Assembly (NCBI GenBank): GCA_028278065.1
Contig: JANQFA010000024.1
Coordinates: forward strand, 1 to 35,425
Source of the DNA: Myxococcota bacterium
GTDB taxonomy: Bacteria; Myxococcota_A; UBA9160; JAFDET01
Direction of reading: 5' to 3'
Length of the DNA: 35,425 bases
Shown: positions 7,747 to 15,264 of the stretch, piece after piece
Layout: every line of letters begins with the position of its first letter
Position numbering within the stretch: the first letter of the stretch is position 1
Notes under the pieces: model-generated
Told to the model about the DNA's origin: nothing
Databases searched by the model: none
The model's input: only the letters and a program-made list of their open reading frames with translations
Translations under genes and position numbers: made by a program

Positions 7747-8601
7747 GTGGTGACCGCTTACTCGCATCGCGAGACTGCGCGTATTCTGCGCATCTCGCAG
7801 TCCAGGCTGCGCTACTGGGAGCGGACGGACCTCGTCCGGCCCACGGCCGAAGGCGGAGCCGGGCCGGCCTTCGGCTTCGCTGATCTGGTGCGCCTCAAGG
7901 GCGTGCTGGGGCTGCTCGAGCGGGGCGTGCCGTTGCGGCGGATCCGGCGCAGCGCGCGCGCCGTCCAGGCTCACCTGCCGGAGCTGGAGGACCCGCTCGC
8001 CGCACTGCGGCTCTGGGCCGAAGGCTCGCAGCGCGTCGTGATCGAGCACGGGGGTGCGATCTACGAGCCGGACGGGCAGATGATGCTCGACTTCCGCCCG
8101 GGCGAGGACGGGGAGGTGCCGGTGGAGGCGGTGGGCCTCGCGGCGCTCGGTCCGGCGGAGTGGTTCGAGCGCGGTTGCGCCCTCGATGCGGACCCGGCGA
8201 CCCAGGCCGAGGCGATCGAGGCCTACCAGCGCGCGATCGCGCTCGACCCCGAGTTCGCCGACGCCCACTGCAACCTGGGGACGGTCCATTACAACCAGGG
8301 GAGGCGCCAGGCGGCGCTGGACGGATTCCGCCGTGCGCTGGAGGTGGATCCACGGCACCTCGAAGCCAACTTCAACGCTGCGAGCCTGCTGGAGGAGCAG
8401 CGCCGCGGGGAGGCGGCGTTGCGTCACTACCAGATCGTGCTGGACGTGGATCCCCTCTATGTGGACGCCCACGTCAACATCGCACTCCTCTACGAGAAGC
8501 TGGCCCGGCCCGAGCGGGCGGCCGAGCACTGGCGCCGCTACCTGCAGATCGATCCCCACGGCCCCTGGGCCGACGTCGCCCGTCGCCACCTCCAGACCTA
8601 G
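7747..8601 (+). CDS. MerR-type DNA-binding domain fused to TPR repeats
   Basis: A 284-residue protein starting at GTG 7747 (or GTG 7750). Residues about 4-70 form a MerR-like winged helix: SHRETARILRISQSRLRYWE, then GFADLVRLKGVLGLLERGVPLRRIRR. Residues about 70-130 form a linker with beta character. From about 135 to 284 there are three to four TPR units (AIEAYQRAIALDPEFADAHC, QAALDGFRRALEVDPRHLEA, ALRHYQIVLDVDPLYVDAHV, AAEHWRRYLQIDPHGPWAD). The family is likely a transcription regulator whose TPR half binds a protein partner; the target is unknown. No sensor cysteines of classic metal-responsive MerR proteins are visible. The gene is convergent with gcvPB. Confidence 0.85.
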   Translation: MVTAYSHRETARILRISQSRLRYWERTDLVRPTAEGGAGPAFGFADLVRLKGVLGLLERGVPLRRIRRSARAVQAHLPELEDPLAALRLWAEGSQRVVIEHGGAIYEPDGQMMLDFRPGEDGEVPVEAVGLAALGPAEWFERGCALDADPATQAEAIEAYQRAIALDPEFADAHCNLGTVHYNQGRRQAALDGFRRALEVDPRHLEANFNAASLLEEQRRGEAALRHYQIVLDVDPLYVDAHVNIALLYEKLARPERAAEHWRRYLQIDPHGPWADVARRHLQT

Positions 8602-8610
8602 CCGCCGCGT

Positions 8611-8716
8611 GCGAAGGTCGCCCGCCGGCAAGCAGACGCTCGCGGGAGCGTCTGCACGCAGTGAGGCGGCCGCAGGCCGAGCCTGCGGTGAGCCGACGTA
8701 GGCGCGAAGGTCGCCC
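8611..8716. repeat. 13-bp direct repeat flanking two hairpins between convergent genes
   Basis: GCGAAGGTCGCCC occurs exactly at 8611-8623 and 8704-8716. Between the copies are two perfect hairpins: a 10-bp stem (8632-8641 with 8646-8655, loop GCGG) and an 8-bp stem (8670-8677 with 8681-8688, loop CGA). The hairpins probably terminate transcription from both sides. The flanking repeats make the unit look like a small REP-type element, though no second copy is seen in the window. Confidence 0.6.
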
Positions 8717-10221
8717 TAGGATGGCTGCCAGCGGAGTATCGGCTTGCGGGCGGCGCGGGTCTCGTCCAGGCGCGAGCGGGGGGTGCGGTGGGGCGCGCTG
8801 CGCACGACGTCCGGATCCTCTCGTGCCTCGCGCTCGATCGAGAGGAGTGCCTCCGCGAAGCGATCGAGCCCTTCCAGGCTCTCGCTCTCGGTGGGCTCGA
8901 TCATGAGCGCCCCGTGCACGACCAGCGGGAAGTAGATGGTGGGGGGGTGATAGCCGTAGTCGATGAGTCGCTTGGCCACGTCGAGGGTCGTGACCTTGCA
9001 GTCCTCGAGGAGCTTGTCCGACAGCACGCACTCGTGCATGACGGGACGGTCGTAGGGTACGTGCCAGCGCTCGCGCAGCCGGGCCAGCAGGTAGTTCGCG
9101 TTGAGGACGGCCATGTCGGAGCACTGGCGGAGACCGTCGCGTCCCAGCGAGCGGACGTAGGCCCAGGCGCGCACGAGCATGCCCACGTTGCCGAAGCTCC
9201 CGTGCAGACGGCCGATCGAGTGGGGGAACTCGTAGTCGAGGGCGAAGCGGTCGCCGTCCCGACGCGCCACGGGGATGGGCAGGTACGGGGCCAGGATGTT
9301 CTTCACGCCCACCGGCCCGGCCCCCGGTCCCCCGCCTCCGTGGGGCGTCGAGAACGTCTTGTGCAGGTTGAAGTGCATGACGTCGATGCCCATGTCGCCG
9401 GGGCGGGACCGCCCCATCAGGGCGTTGAGGTTGGCCCCGTCTCCGTACACCAGGCCTCCCTGCTCGTGCACGATCTCGCAGATCCGCACGATGTGCTCCT
9501 CGAAGAGGCCCAGCGTATTGGGATTGGTGAGCATCAGCCCGGCCACGTCCGGACCCATCACCTCGGCGACGGACTCGGGGTGGAGCACGCCGTCGGCACC
9601 AGAGGGGATCGGCACGCACTCGAAGTCGTTGAGGGCCGCGCTGGCGGGGTTGGTGCCGTGCGCGCTGTCCGGGATCAGCACCTTCTTGCGCGGGTCGCCG
9701 CGCTGCTCGTGGTAGGCGCGGATCATCATGATCCCCGCGAGCTCGCCCTGCGCACCGGCCGCCGGTTGCAGGCTCACGCGGTCGAGGCCGCTGATCTCGG
9801 CGAGCGCCTCCTCGAGGCGCACCATCAGCTCGAGGATCCCCTGGGACTGCTCCGGGGGCTGCAGAGGATGGATCTCTGCAAAGCCGGGCAGTCGCGCGAC
9901 CTTCTCGTTCAGGCGCGGGTTGTACTTCATCGTGCACGAGCCCAGGGGGTAGAGACCCAGGTCGACCGCGTAGTTCCAGGTCGAGAGACGGGTGAAGTGG
10001 CGGATCACGTCCACCTCGGAAAGCTCCGGCAGCTCCGGGATCTCCTCGCGCACGGCCGCTTCGCCGAGCAGCTGCTTCGGGTCCACCTCGGGCACGTCGA
10101 GGGGGTCGAGGTCCACGCCCTTGCGGCCCGGTCGGCCGCGCTCGAAGAGCAGGGGCTCCTCCCATGCGAGCCCGCGGGTGGCGTGGCCCAGCGACTCGAC
10201 GCTGCCGGGGGCGGAGCTCAC
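8716..10221 (-). CDS. gcvPB: Glycine dehydrogenase (decarboxylating) subunit 2
   Basis: A 501-residue C-terminal half of the P-protein of the glycine cleavage system, encoded separately as in many bacteria with split GcvP. It carries the PLP site HFNLHKTFSTPHGGGGPG (Lys about 288), plus LGSCTMKYNPRLNE, AHGTNPASA and YGDGANLNA, all typical. With GcvPA it decarboxylates glycine and loads the aminomethyl group onto lipoyl-GcvH. GTG 10221 overlaps the gcvPA stop by 4 bases (GTGA), implying translational coupling. The C-terminus has a short basic extension rich in Arg. It is the last gene of the folD-gcvT-gcvH-gcvPA-gcvPB operon. Confidence 0.96.
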   Translation of the reverse strand: MSSAPGSVESLGHATRGLAWEEPLLFERGRPGRKGVDLDPLDVPEVDPKQLLGEAAVREEIPELPELSEVDVIRHFTRLSTWNYAVDLGLYPLGSCTMKYNPRLNEKVARLPGFAEIHPLQPPEQSQGILELMVRLEEALAEISGLDRVSLQPAAGAQGELAGIMMIRAYHEQRGDPRKKVLIPDSAHGTNPASAALNDFECVPIPSGADGVLHPESVAEVMGPDVAGLMLTNPNTLGLFEEHIVRICEIVHEQGGLVYGDGANLNALMGRSRPGDMGIDVMHFNLHKTFSTPHGGGGPGAGPVGVKNILAPYLPIPVARRDGDRFALDYEFPHSIGRLHGSFGNVGMLVRAWAYVRSLGRDGLRQCSDMAVLNANYLLARLRERWHVPYDRPVMHECVLSDKLLEDCKVTTLDVAKRLIDYGYHPPTIYFPLVVHGALMIEPTESESLEGLDRFAEALLSIEREAREDPDVVRSAPHRTPRSRLDETRAARKPILRWQPS

Positions 10222-11561
10222 CGCGCGCCTCCCGCCAGCGCCGCGACCAGGCGATCGATGGCCTGCCGGGACGCGCGCTCGGTGGTGCAGACGAGAAGCG
10301 CGTCGCCCAGGTCGGGGGCGTACGCGGACAGGTCCAGCCCCCCCACCGCCCCCGCGTCCAGGGCCCGCCCGAGCGCCTCGGCGGCCGGCCCCGGAAGGCC
10401 CACCACGAACTCGTTGAAGGTCGGGGCGGAGAAGGGGAGCGAGAGCCCCGGCGTCTCCCGCACGCGCGCCTTCGCGTACTCGGCCTTGGCCAGATTCGCC
10501 TCCGCCAGGGCGCGCAGGCCGTGGCGGCCGTGCAGCGCCAGGTACACCGTGGCCATCAGGAGGCAGAGACCCTGGTTGGTGCAGATGTTGGACGTGGCCC
10601 GCTCGCGGCGGATGTGCTGCTCGCGGGTGGAGAGCGTGAGGACGAAGCCGCGGCGCCCCTCGCCGTCCACGGTCTCGCCCGCCAGGCGTCCGGGCATCTG
10701 GCGAACGTGGCTCTGGCGCGCGGCCAGGAAGCCGAGGTGCGGTCCGCCGAAGCCCATGGGGAGTCCGAAGCTCTGGGCCTCCCCGCAGACCACGTCGGCT
10801 CCCTGCTCGCCGGGAGGCGTCAGCAGGGCGAGCGACAGGGCCTCCGCGACGCTGGCGACCAGCAGGGCACCCGCCGCGTGCGCCGTCTCGGCCCAGCCGA
10901 CGACGTCCTCGAGGCAGCCGAAGAAGTTGGGCTGCTGGACGATCACGCAGGCCGTGTCGCCGTCGATGAGCCCATCCACGGGTGCCGAGCGGCCGTCCCC
11001 GGCGCGTTCGCCCTCGACCAGCTCACAGCCGAGGCCCGAGAGGTAGGTGGCCAGCACGTCCCGGTAGTGCGGATGGAGGCCCGCGGCGACCACGACCTTG
11101 TTGCGGCGGGTGATGCGCAGCGCCATCAGCGCCGCCTCGGCGGTGGCCGAGGCGCCGTCGTACATCGAGGCGTTCGACACCTCCATCCCGGTGAGGCCCG
11201 CGGTCATGGTCTGCCACTCGAAGATCGTCTGGAGGGTCCCCTGGCTCATCTCCGGCTGGTAGGGGGTGTAGGCCGTCAGGAACTCGGACCGCGATGCCAC
11301 GGTGTCGATGACCGCAGGCGAGAAGTGGGGATAGGTGCCGGCGCCGAGAAACCAGTCGTGGCCGCTGGCGTCGGTGTTGCGCTTCGCCAGCGCGGAGAGC
11401 TCCGAGAGAACCGTCTGCTCTCCGGCTCCGAGCGGCAGATCCAGCTCCCGCTCCAGGTGCAGCTTCTCCGGGATGCAGCGGAAGAGGTCGTCGACGCTCG
11501 AGGCGCCGATCGCCTCCAGCATCGCCTGTACCTCGTCCTCGGTGTGGGGGATGAAGCGCAC
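10218..11561 (-). CDS. gcvPA: Glycine dehydrogenase (decarboxylating) subunit 1
   Basis: A 447-residue N-terminal half of the P-protein. It starts at GTG 11561 with MRFIPHTEDE, typical for GcvPA, one base after the gcvH stop. Conserved segments include FLGAGTYPHFSPAVID, AYTPYQPEMSQGTLQ, EVSNASMYDGASATAEA, FGGPHLGFLA and TSNICTNQGL. Together with GcvPB it makes the heterotetrameric PLP decarboxylase. The PLP lysine is on the other subunit. The neighbours complete the T, H and P proteins; the L-protein (lipoamide dehydrogenase) is not in the window. Confidence 0.96.
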   Translation of the reverse strand: MRFIPHTEDEVQAMLEAIGASSVDDLFRCIPEKLHLERELDLPLGAGEQTVLSELSALAKRNTDASGHDWFLGAGTYPHFSPAVIDTVASRSEFLTAYTPYQPEMSQGTLQTIFEWQTMTAGLTGMEVSNASMYDGASATAEAALMALRITRRNKVVVAAGLHPHYRDVLATYLSGLGCELVEGERAGDGRSAPVDGLIDGDTACVIVQQPNFFGCLEDVVGWAETAHAAGALLVASVAEALSLALLTPPGEQGADVVCGEAQSFGLPMGFGGPHLGFLAARQSHVRQMPGRLAGETVDGEGRRGFVLTLSTREQHIRRERATSNICTNQGLCLLMATVYLALHGRHGLRALAEANLAKAEYAKARVRETPGLSLPFSAPTFNEFVVGLPGPAAEALGRALDAGAVGGLDLSAYAPDLGDALLVCTTERASRQAIDRLVAALAGGAR

Positions 11562-11562
11562 T

Positions 11563-11961
11563 CTAGCTCTCGCGCTCCGCGACGTGCTTGGCGTACGCGG
11601 TGGCGTCCATCAGCGAGTCCAGCTCGGCGGGTTCGTCGGGCTCGATCGCGATGATCCAGCCGGCGCCGTAGGGGTCCTCGTTGATCTTCTCGAACGCGCC
11701 ATCCAGGTCGTCGTTGACCGCGCACACGTTGCCACCGATGGGCGCGTAGAGATCGACGACGGCCTTGACCGACTCGATCTCTCCGAAGGGCTCGCCCTTC
11801 GTGACGGCGGCACCGACTTCCGGGAAGACGATGTGCACCACGTCGCCGAGCTGCTGCTGGGCGTAGTCGGTGATCCCCACGACCACCTGACCATCTTCGC
11901 GGCGCGCCCACTCGTCCTCCGCGGTGTACGCGAGCTCCTCGGGAATCTGGGTTTCGGCCAA
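11563..11961 (-). CDS. gcvH: Glycine cleavage system H protein
   Basis: A 132-residue lipoyl carrier. The lipoylation lysine is K66 in EIESVKAVVDLYAP, with the flanking GITDYAQQQLGDVVHIVFPEVG and the C-terminal GAGWIIAIEPDEPAELDSLMDA typical of GcvH. The start is TTG 11961, with GAGGAA about 8 bases upstream. It shuttles the aminomethyl group from GcvP to GcvT and then electrons to the L-protein. It lies 27 bases after gcvT and one base before gcvPA, so it is part of the operon. Confidence 0.96.
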   Translation of the reverse strand: MAETQIPEELAYTAEDEWARREDGQVVVGITDYAQQQLGDVVHIVFPEVGAAVTKGEPFGEIESVKAVVDLYAPIGGNVCAVNDDLDGAFEKINEDPYGAGWIIAIEPDEPAELDSLMDATAYAKHVAERES

Positions 11962-11988
11962 GGCTCGTGTTCCTCCAGGTCGGGGCGC

Positions 11989-13167
11989 CTAGCGGCGGCC
12001 CCTTCGGTAGAAGGGCGTCTTCACGACGCGGGCTGCGAGATTCCGCCCGCGCACCGAGATGATGAGCGGCGTGCCGAGCGGCGCCAGGGCGGGCGGCACG
12101 TAGGCCAGGCCGATGGCACCACCGAGGGTGGGAGACGGGGCGCCGGAGGTGACGCCCCCCAGCTCCGCGCCGCTTTCGTCCACGATCGGATTTCCGGCGC
12201 GGGCGACCCCCTTGTCGAGCAGCTCGAAGCCGACCAGGGTCTTCTCCACGCCGCGCTCCGCCTGCTCCGCGAGCGCCTCGGCCCCGATGAACCCGCCCTC
12301 GGCGAGCTTCACGAAGCGCCCCAGCCCCGCCTCGAGCGGCGTGGTCTCGTCGTCGAGCTCGTGGCCGTAGAGGGCGAGGGCGGCCTCCAACCGCAGGGTG
12401 TCGCGTGCGCCCAGGCCGACCGGCGCCAGCGCCTCCGCGTGGCCCGCCTCGAGGAGCTTCTCGAAGAGGTCGGCCGTGTGCTCCGCGGCGAGGTAGATCT
12501 CGTAGCCGTCCGAGCCGGTGTAGCCCGTGCGCGAGACGAGCGTCGGGTGGCCGGCGACCTTGGTCTCCACGAAGGCGAAGCGTCCCAGCGCGCTCGGCTC
12601 CCCGTCGGCCAGGCGCGCGAGGATCCCCGCGCTGCACGGGCCCTGGAGGGCGATGAGGCCCGTCTCGTCGCTGCGGTCGATCACCTCGGCGCCGCCCGCG
12701 TGGCTCTCGATCCAGGCGCGGTCCTTGTCGACGTTGGCGGCGTTCACGCAGAAGAAGAGGGCGTCCTCGGCGGTCCGGTAGACGGTGACGTCGTCGACCG
12801 ACCCACCCGCCTCGTTGCAGAGGATGCCGTAGCGGACGCGCCCGGGCGGCAGGTTCGCGACGGGGCAGGTGACCAGGCGCTCCGCGGCAGCGATGGCTCC
12901 CGGACCGCGCAGGTGGATCTGGCCCATGTGCGATACGTCGAACAGGCCTGCGCGCTCGCGCACGGCCGCGTGCTCCTTGAGGATCGATCCGTACAGGACC
13001 GGCATCTCCCAGCCGGCGAAGGGGACCATCCGGGCACCGAGCCGCCCATGGAGCTCGAAGACGGGCGTCCGGCGCAGCTCGCTCACGCTCCGGTCGGGTC
13101 GCAGCTCGCTCACGCGCCGGTCGGGTCGCAGCTCGCTCACGCGCCGGTCGGGTCGCAGCTCGCTCAC
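11989..13167 (-). CDS. gcvT: Aminomethyltransferase (glycine cleavage T protein) with repeat-extended N-terminus
   Basis: The conserved protein begins at RRTPVFELHGRLGARMVPFAGWEMPVLY and continues with FDVSHMGQ, NEAGGSVDDVTVYR and GLGARDTLRLEAALALYGHELD, all typical of GcvT, which transfers the aminomethyl carbon to tetrahydrofolate and releases ammonia. There are four in-frame GTG starts exactly 27 bases apart (13167, 13140, 13113, 13086), created by a tandem repeat and giving SELRPDRRV-like peptide repeats. The first overlaps the folD stop (GTGA). The last would give 365 residues, close to the usual GcvT length. I list the longest frame; the true start could be any of the four, with 13167 (coupled to folD) and 13086 most plausible. 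Confidence 0.92.
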   Translation of the reverse strand: MSELRPDRRVSELRPDRRVSELRPDRSVSELRRTPVFELHGRLGARMVPFAGWEMPVLYGSILKEHAAVRERAGLFDVSHMGQIHLRGPGAIAAAERLVTCPVANLPPGRVRYGILCNEAGGSVDDVTVYRTAEDALFFCVNAANVDKDRAWIESHAGGAEVIDRSDETGLIALQGPCSAGILARLADGEPSALGRFAFVETKVAGHPTLVSRTGYTGSDGYEIYLAAEHTADLFEKLLEAGHAEALAPVGLGARDTLRLEAALALYGHELDDETTPLEAGLGRFVKLAEGGFIGAEALAEQAERGVEKTLVGFELLDKGVARAGNPIVDESGAELGGVTSGAPSPTLGGAIGLAYVPPALAPLGTPLIISVRGRNLAARVVKTPFYRRGRR

Positions 13168-13182
13168 GCTCCGGTCCGGTCG
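13075..13182. repeat. Four-copy 27-bp tandem repeat across the folD/gcvT junction
   Basis: Units begin at 13075, 13102, 13129 and 13156. The middle two copies are identical; the outer two differ at one or two bases. Each copy on the minus strand carries a GTGAGC in the gcvT frame, so the stop/start overlap of folD and gcvT has been multiplied. The period is a multiple of three, so copy-number change keeps gcvT in frame. Confidence 0.9.
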
Positions 13183-14030
13183 CGGTAGGCCTGGAGCGTG
13201 TTGCGGAGGAGCATGGTGATGGTCATCGGTCCGATGCCGCGCCGGGACGGCGTGAGCAGCGACGCGACGCCCAGCACGGCCTCGAAATCGACGTCTCCGA
13301 CCAGCTCGCCGTCCACCTCGCTCACCCCCACGTCGATCACGGCGGCTCCGGGCTTGACCCAGTCCGCCTTCACCATGCGCGGCCGGCCCGTGGCGGCGAT
13401 CAGGATGTCGGCCTCCTGGCAGACCGACGGGAGATCGCGCGTGCGCGAGTGGCAGATGGTGACCGTCGCATGCCGGTGCATGAGGAGCAGGGCGATCGGT
13501 TTGCCGACGATCTCGCTGCGCCCGACCACGACGGCACGCGCGCCCTCGATCGTGATGTCGTGCCGATCCAGGACCTCGATGATGCCGAGCGGGGTGCAGG
13601 GGTAGAGGCCCGGCACGTTCTGCAGGAGCCGGCCGGAGCTGATCGGGTTGAGCCCGTCCACGTCCTTGTCCGGCGCCACCGCCTCCGCCACCGCCGTGGC
13701 GCGAACACCGTCGGGGAGGGGGAGCTGCACGAGGATGCCGTCCACGGCGTCATCGCGATTCAGATCCTCGACGACGGCGAGCACCTCGGCCTCGCTCGCC
13801 GTCGCGGGAAGCGTTCGCTCGAGCGAATCCATGCCGATGCGCTTGCAGGCGCGACGCTTGCCCTTGATGTACGAGGCGCTGGCGGGATCGTCGCCGACGA
13901 GCACCACGGCGAGGCAGGGCGGACGCCTTCCCGCCTCGACCAGCTTGCGCACCTCTTCGGCCAGCTCGCCGCGAATCTGCTGGGACAGGGCCAAGCCGTC
14001 GAGCACGACGGTCTGCCGGGGGGAGCTCAT
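13164..14030 (-). CDS. folD: Methylene-THF dehydrogenase/methenyl-THF cyclohydrolase
   Basis: A 288-residue bifunctional FolD. Catalytic YIKGK (Y54, K58), GILVQLPLP, PDKDVDGLNP, the Rossmann segment VVGRSEIVGKPIALLL and the C-terminal TPSRRGIGPMTITMLL are all present. It interconverts methylene-THF, methenyl-THF and formyl-THF using NAD(P). ATG 14030 is preferred over GTG 14033 because GGAGG lies 6 bases before it. The last codons fall inside the 27-bp tandem repeat and the TGA overlaps the first gcvT start. Placing folD first in a gcv operon routes glycine-derived one-carbon units directly onward (inference). Confidence 0.96.
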   Translation of the reverse strand: MSSPRQTVVLDGLALSQQIRGELAEEVRKLVEAGRRPPCLAVVLVGDDPASASYIKGKRRACKRIGMDSLERTLPATASEAEVLAVVEDLNRDDAVDGILVQLPLPDGVRATAVAEAVAPDKDVDGLNPISSGRLLQNVPGLYPCTPLGIIEVLDRHDITIEGARAVVVGRSEIVGKPIALLLMHRHATVTICHSRTRDLPSVCQEADILIAATGRPRMVKADWVKPGAAVIDVGVSEVDGELVGDVDFEAVLGVASLLTPSRRGIGPMTITMLLRNTLQAYRDRTGA

Positions 14031-14072
14031 CACGCGCCTCCGAGGGGGGTCGCGCGCGAGTATACCAGCCGC

Positions 14073-14420
14073 TCAGGCGGCGGCTTTGGGGCCCTTCGAC
14101 TTCTTCGAGCCGCCGTCGGACTTCTTCTTGGACCCGGAGTCCGGCTTCTTCTTCGTCTTCTTGTCCGGTTCGGACTCCGACTTCGAGTCGGACTTCGCGG
14201 TCTCGGTCTCCGTGCCCTTGTCGTCCTTCTTGTCGCTCTTGCTCGCGTAGAGGTCCGAGTACCAGCCACCGCCCTTCAGGACGAACGACGTTTGAGAGAT
14301 GAGCCGCTCGACCTGGCGCTTCTTGCACTCGGGGCAGGTCTTGACCTTGTCGTCCGTGATGCGCTGGACCCGCTCGAACTCGTGACCGCAGGCCTTGCAC
14401 AGGTACTCGTACGTGGGCAT
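14073..14420 (-). CDS. FmdB-family zinc-ribbon protein with charged tail
   Basis: A 115-residue protein. The N-terminal zinc ribbon [16 protein letters not shown] uses C8, C11, C29 and C32. Residues about 60-115 are a low-complexity Lys/Ser/Asp/Glu tail ([19 protein letters not shown]) and probably disordered. FmdB-type proteins are often annotated as regulators from one methanogen or methylotroph example, but the general function is unknown. The gene has its own promoter (14455-14482) with a hairpin at the 5' end of the message. It lies upstream of folD with a 42-base gap. Confidence 0.85.
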   Translation of the reverse strand: MPTYEYLCKACGHEFERVQRITDDKVKTCPECKKRQVERLISQTSFVLKGGGWYSDLYASKSDKKDDKGTETETAKSDSKSESEPDKKTKKKPDSGSKKKSDGGSKKSKGPKAAA

Positions 14421-14434
14421 CGCTCCAACCTCGG

Positions 14435-14452
14435 CTGCGTCTCGCGACGCAG
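14435..14452 (-). promoter_or_regulatory. 5' stem-loop in the fmdB-type leader
   Basis: CTGCGTC and GACGCAG (14435-14441 and 14446-14452) form a 7-bp stem with a TCGC loop. The predicted transcription start from the promoter just upstream is near 14448, so the hairpin would sit at or overlap the extreme 5' end of the mRNA. It could stabilise the message or be a regulator site. Confidence 0.4.
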
Positions 14453-14454
14453 GA

Positions 14455-14482
14455 TTTCTAAGGCCTGGGCGCGACGCGTCAA
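14455..14482 (-). promoter_or_regulatory. Sigma-70-like promoter of the fmdB-type gene
   Basis: On the minus strand TTGACG (14482-14477) and TAGAAA (14460-14455) are separated by 16 bases. It is the clearest minus-strand promoter seen upstream of the folD-gcv operon and may drive all of it. Confidence 0.6.
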
Positions 14483-14525
14483 GCGCCGCGGGTGGGCCGG
14501 CGGCAGCGAGGGTAGAGCATTGCTT

Positions 14526-14569
14526 CCCCGGGGGCCGCGGGGTGGGTCCCCCAGCCGCCCCGGGCCGTG
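14526..14569 (-). terminator. GC-rich hairpin after the DivIVA-like gene
   Basis: An extended inverted repeat with CCCGGGG-type outer arms lies a few bases past the stop codon at 14576, in the 155-base gap before the next promoter. No T-run follows, so it is weak evidence for termination. Confidence 0.35.
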
Positions 14570-14575
14570 GGCGAG

Positions 14576-15094
14576 CTAGGCGCTCTCGCGGCTCCGCTGA
14601 GGCGGCGTGAGGTAGGCGACCTTCTCCTCGCAGGTCTCCTCCTCGTCCGGGGCACCGAGGCCTTCGAGGAGGGCCAGGTGCGTCTCGATCGTCTGGCGCA
14701 CGGCCCCCGCGACGCGGCTTCGCAGCGCCTTCATCTCGCGGATGTCCTCGGCCAGCTTCGCGGCGCGTCGGTGGGCCGCGTCGAGCACCTTCTCGGCGCG
14801 CACCTCGGCCTCGCCGATCAGGATCTCGGCCTCCTTGGTCGCCGTCTGGCGAAGGTCGTCGGCCATCGACTGGGCGGTGAGCAGGGTCTCGCGCAGCACT
14901 CCCTCGTTGGCCTGCAGCTCCGTCAGGCGCTGCTCCTGTCTGCGCACGACTTCACGGAGCTGCTCCACCTCGTGGACCATCGCCTCGTAGTCCTGGGCCA
15001 GGAGCTCCAGGAAGCCGTCCACATCGGCCGGGTCGTAGCCCTTCCAGCGGGTCGGGAAGCGGTGGTTGTGGACGTCCAGCGGTGTCATCCGCAT
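14576..15094 (-). CDS. DivIVA-domain coiled-coil protein
   Basis: A 172-residue protein. The N-terminus [31 protein letters not shown] is the DivIVA membrane-curvature-binding motif (FPxxxxGYDxxDVDxFL). It is followed by a long coiled coil (about 35-135, [19 protein letters not shown] and so on) and an acidic region (DEEETCEE). DivIVA proteins mark cell poles or septa and organise cell-wall growth or division. ATG 15094 is supported by GAGGAGGGG about 7 bases upstream. Its place downstream of yggS and proC matches the common yggS-proC/ylmG-divIVA neighbourhood. Its partner at the pole is unknown. Confidence 0.88.
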   Translation of the reverse strand: MRMTPLDVHNHRFPTRWKGYDPADVDGFLELLAQDYEAMVHEVEQLREVVRRQEQRLTELQANEGVLRETLLTAQSMADDLRQTATKEAEILIGEAEVRAEKVLDAAHRRAAKLAEDIREMKALRSRVAGAVRQTIETHLALLEGLGAPDEEETCEEKVAYLTPPQRSRESA

Positions 15095-15149
15095 GCGAAA
15101 CCCCTCCTCGCGCGAGCAGGCCGCTCCACGCGTAGGCAAGAGGGATCGG

Positions 15150-15169
15150 AAAGGCGGCGGCGCGCCTTT
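15150..15169 (-). terminator. Terminator hairpin after proC
   Basis: AAAGGCG and CGCCTTT arms (15150-15156 and 15163-15169) with a 6-base loop form a 7-bp stem in the gap between proC and the DivIVA-like gene. The sequence is nearly symmetric, with A-rich and T-rich ends. Confidence 0.5.
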
Positions 15170-15213
15170 AGAGACCCCTGTCACAGTCCGGCGGCGGCCG
15201 GCGCGGCCTCCCG

Positions 15214-15264
15214 GGGCCCTTGGGCGGCTGGCAGGGACCCTTGCGCGGCTAGCGGGGGCCCTTG
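15214..15264. repeat. Imperfect short tandem repeats spanning the proC stop codon
   Basis: The core GGG(A)CCCTTG recurs at 15214, 15234 and 15256, giving a period of about 20-22 bases with GCGGCT between. The proC stop lies in the second unit. It looks like a local slippage expansion at the end of the gene. Confidence 0.45.

Noticed and set aside
8788..11046. Long plus-strand open frame across gcvPB/gcvPA
   Set aside because: Shadow of the two minus-strand gcv genes; its translation shows no recognisable motif.
13075..13182. CRISPR-like array
   Set aside because: Copies abut directly with no unique spacers, so it is a tandem repeat within coding sequence.
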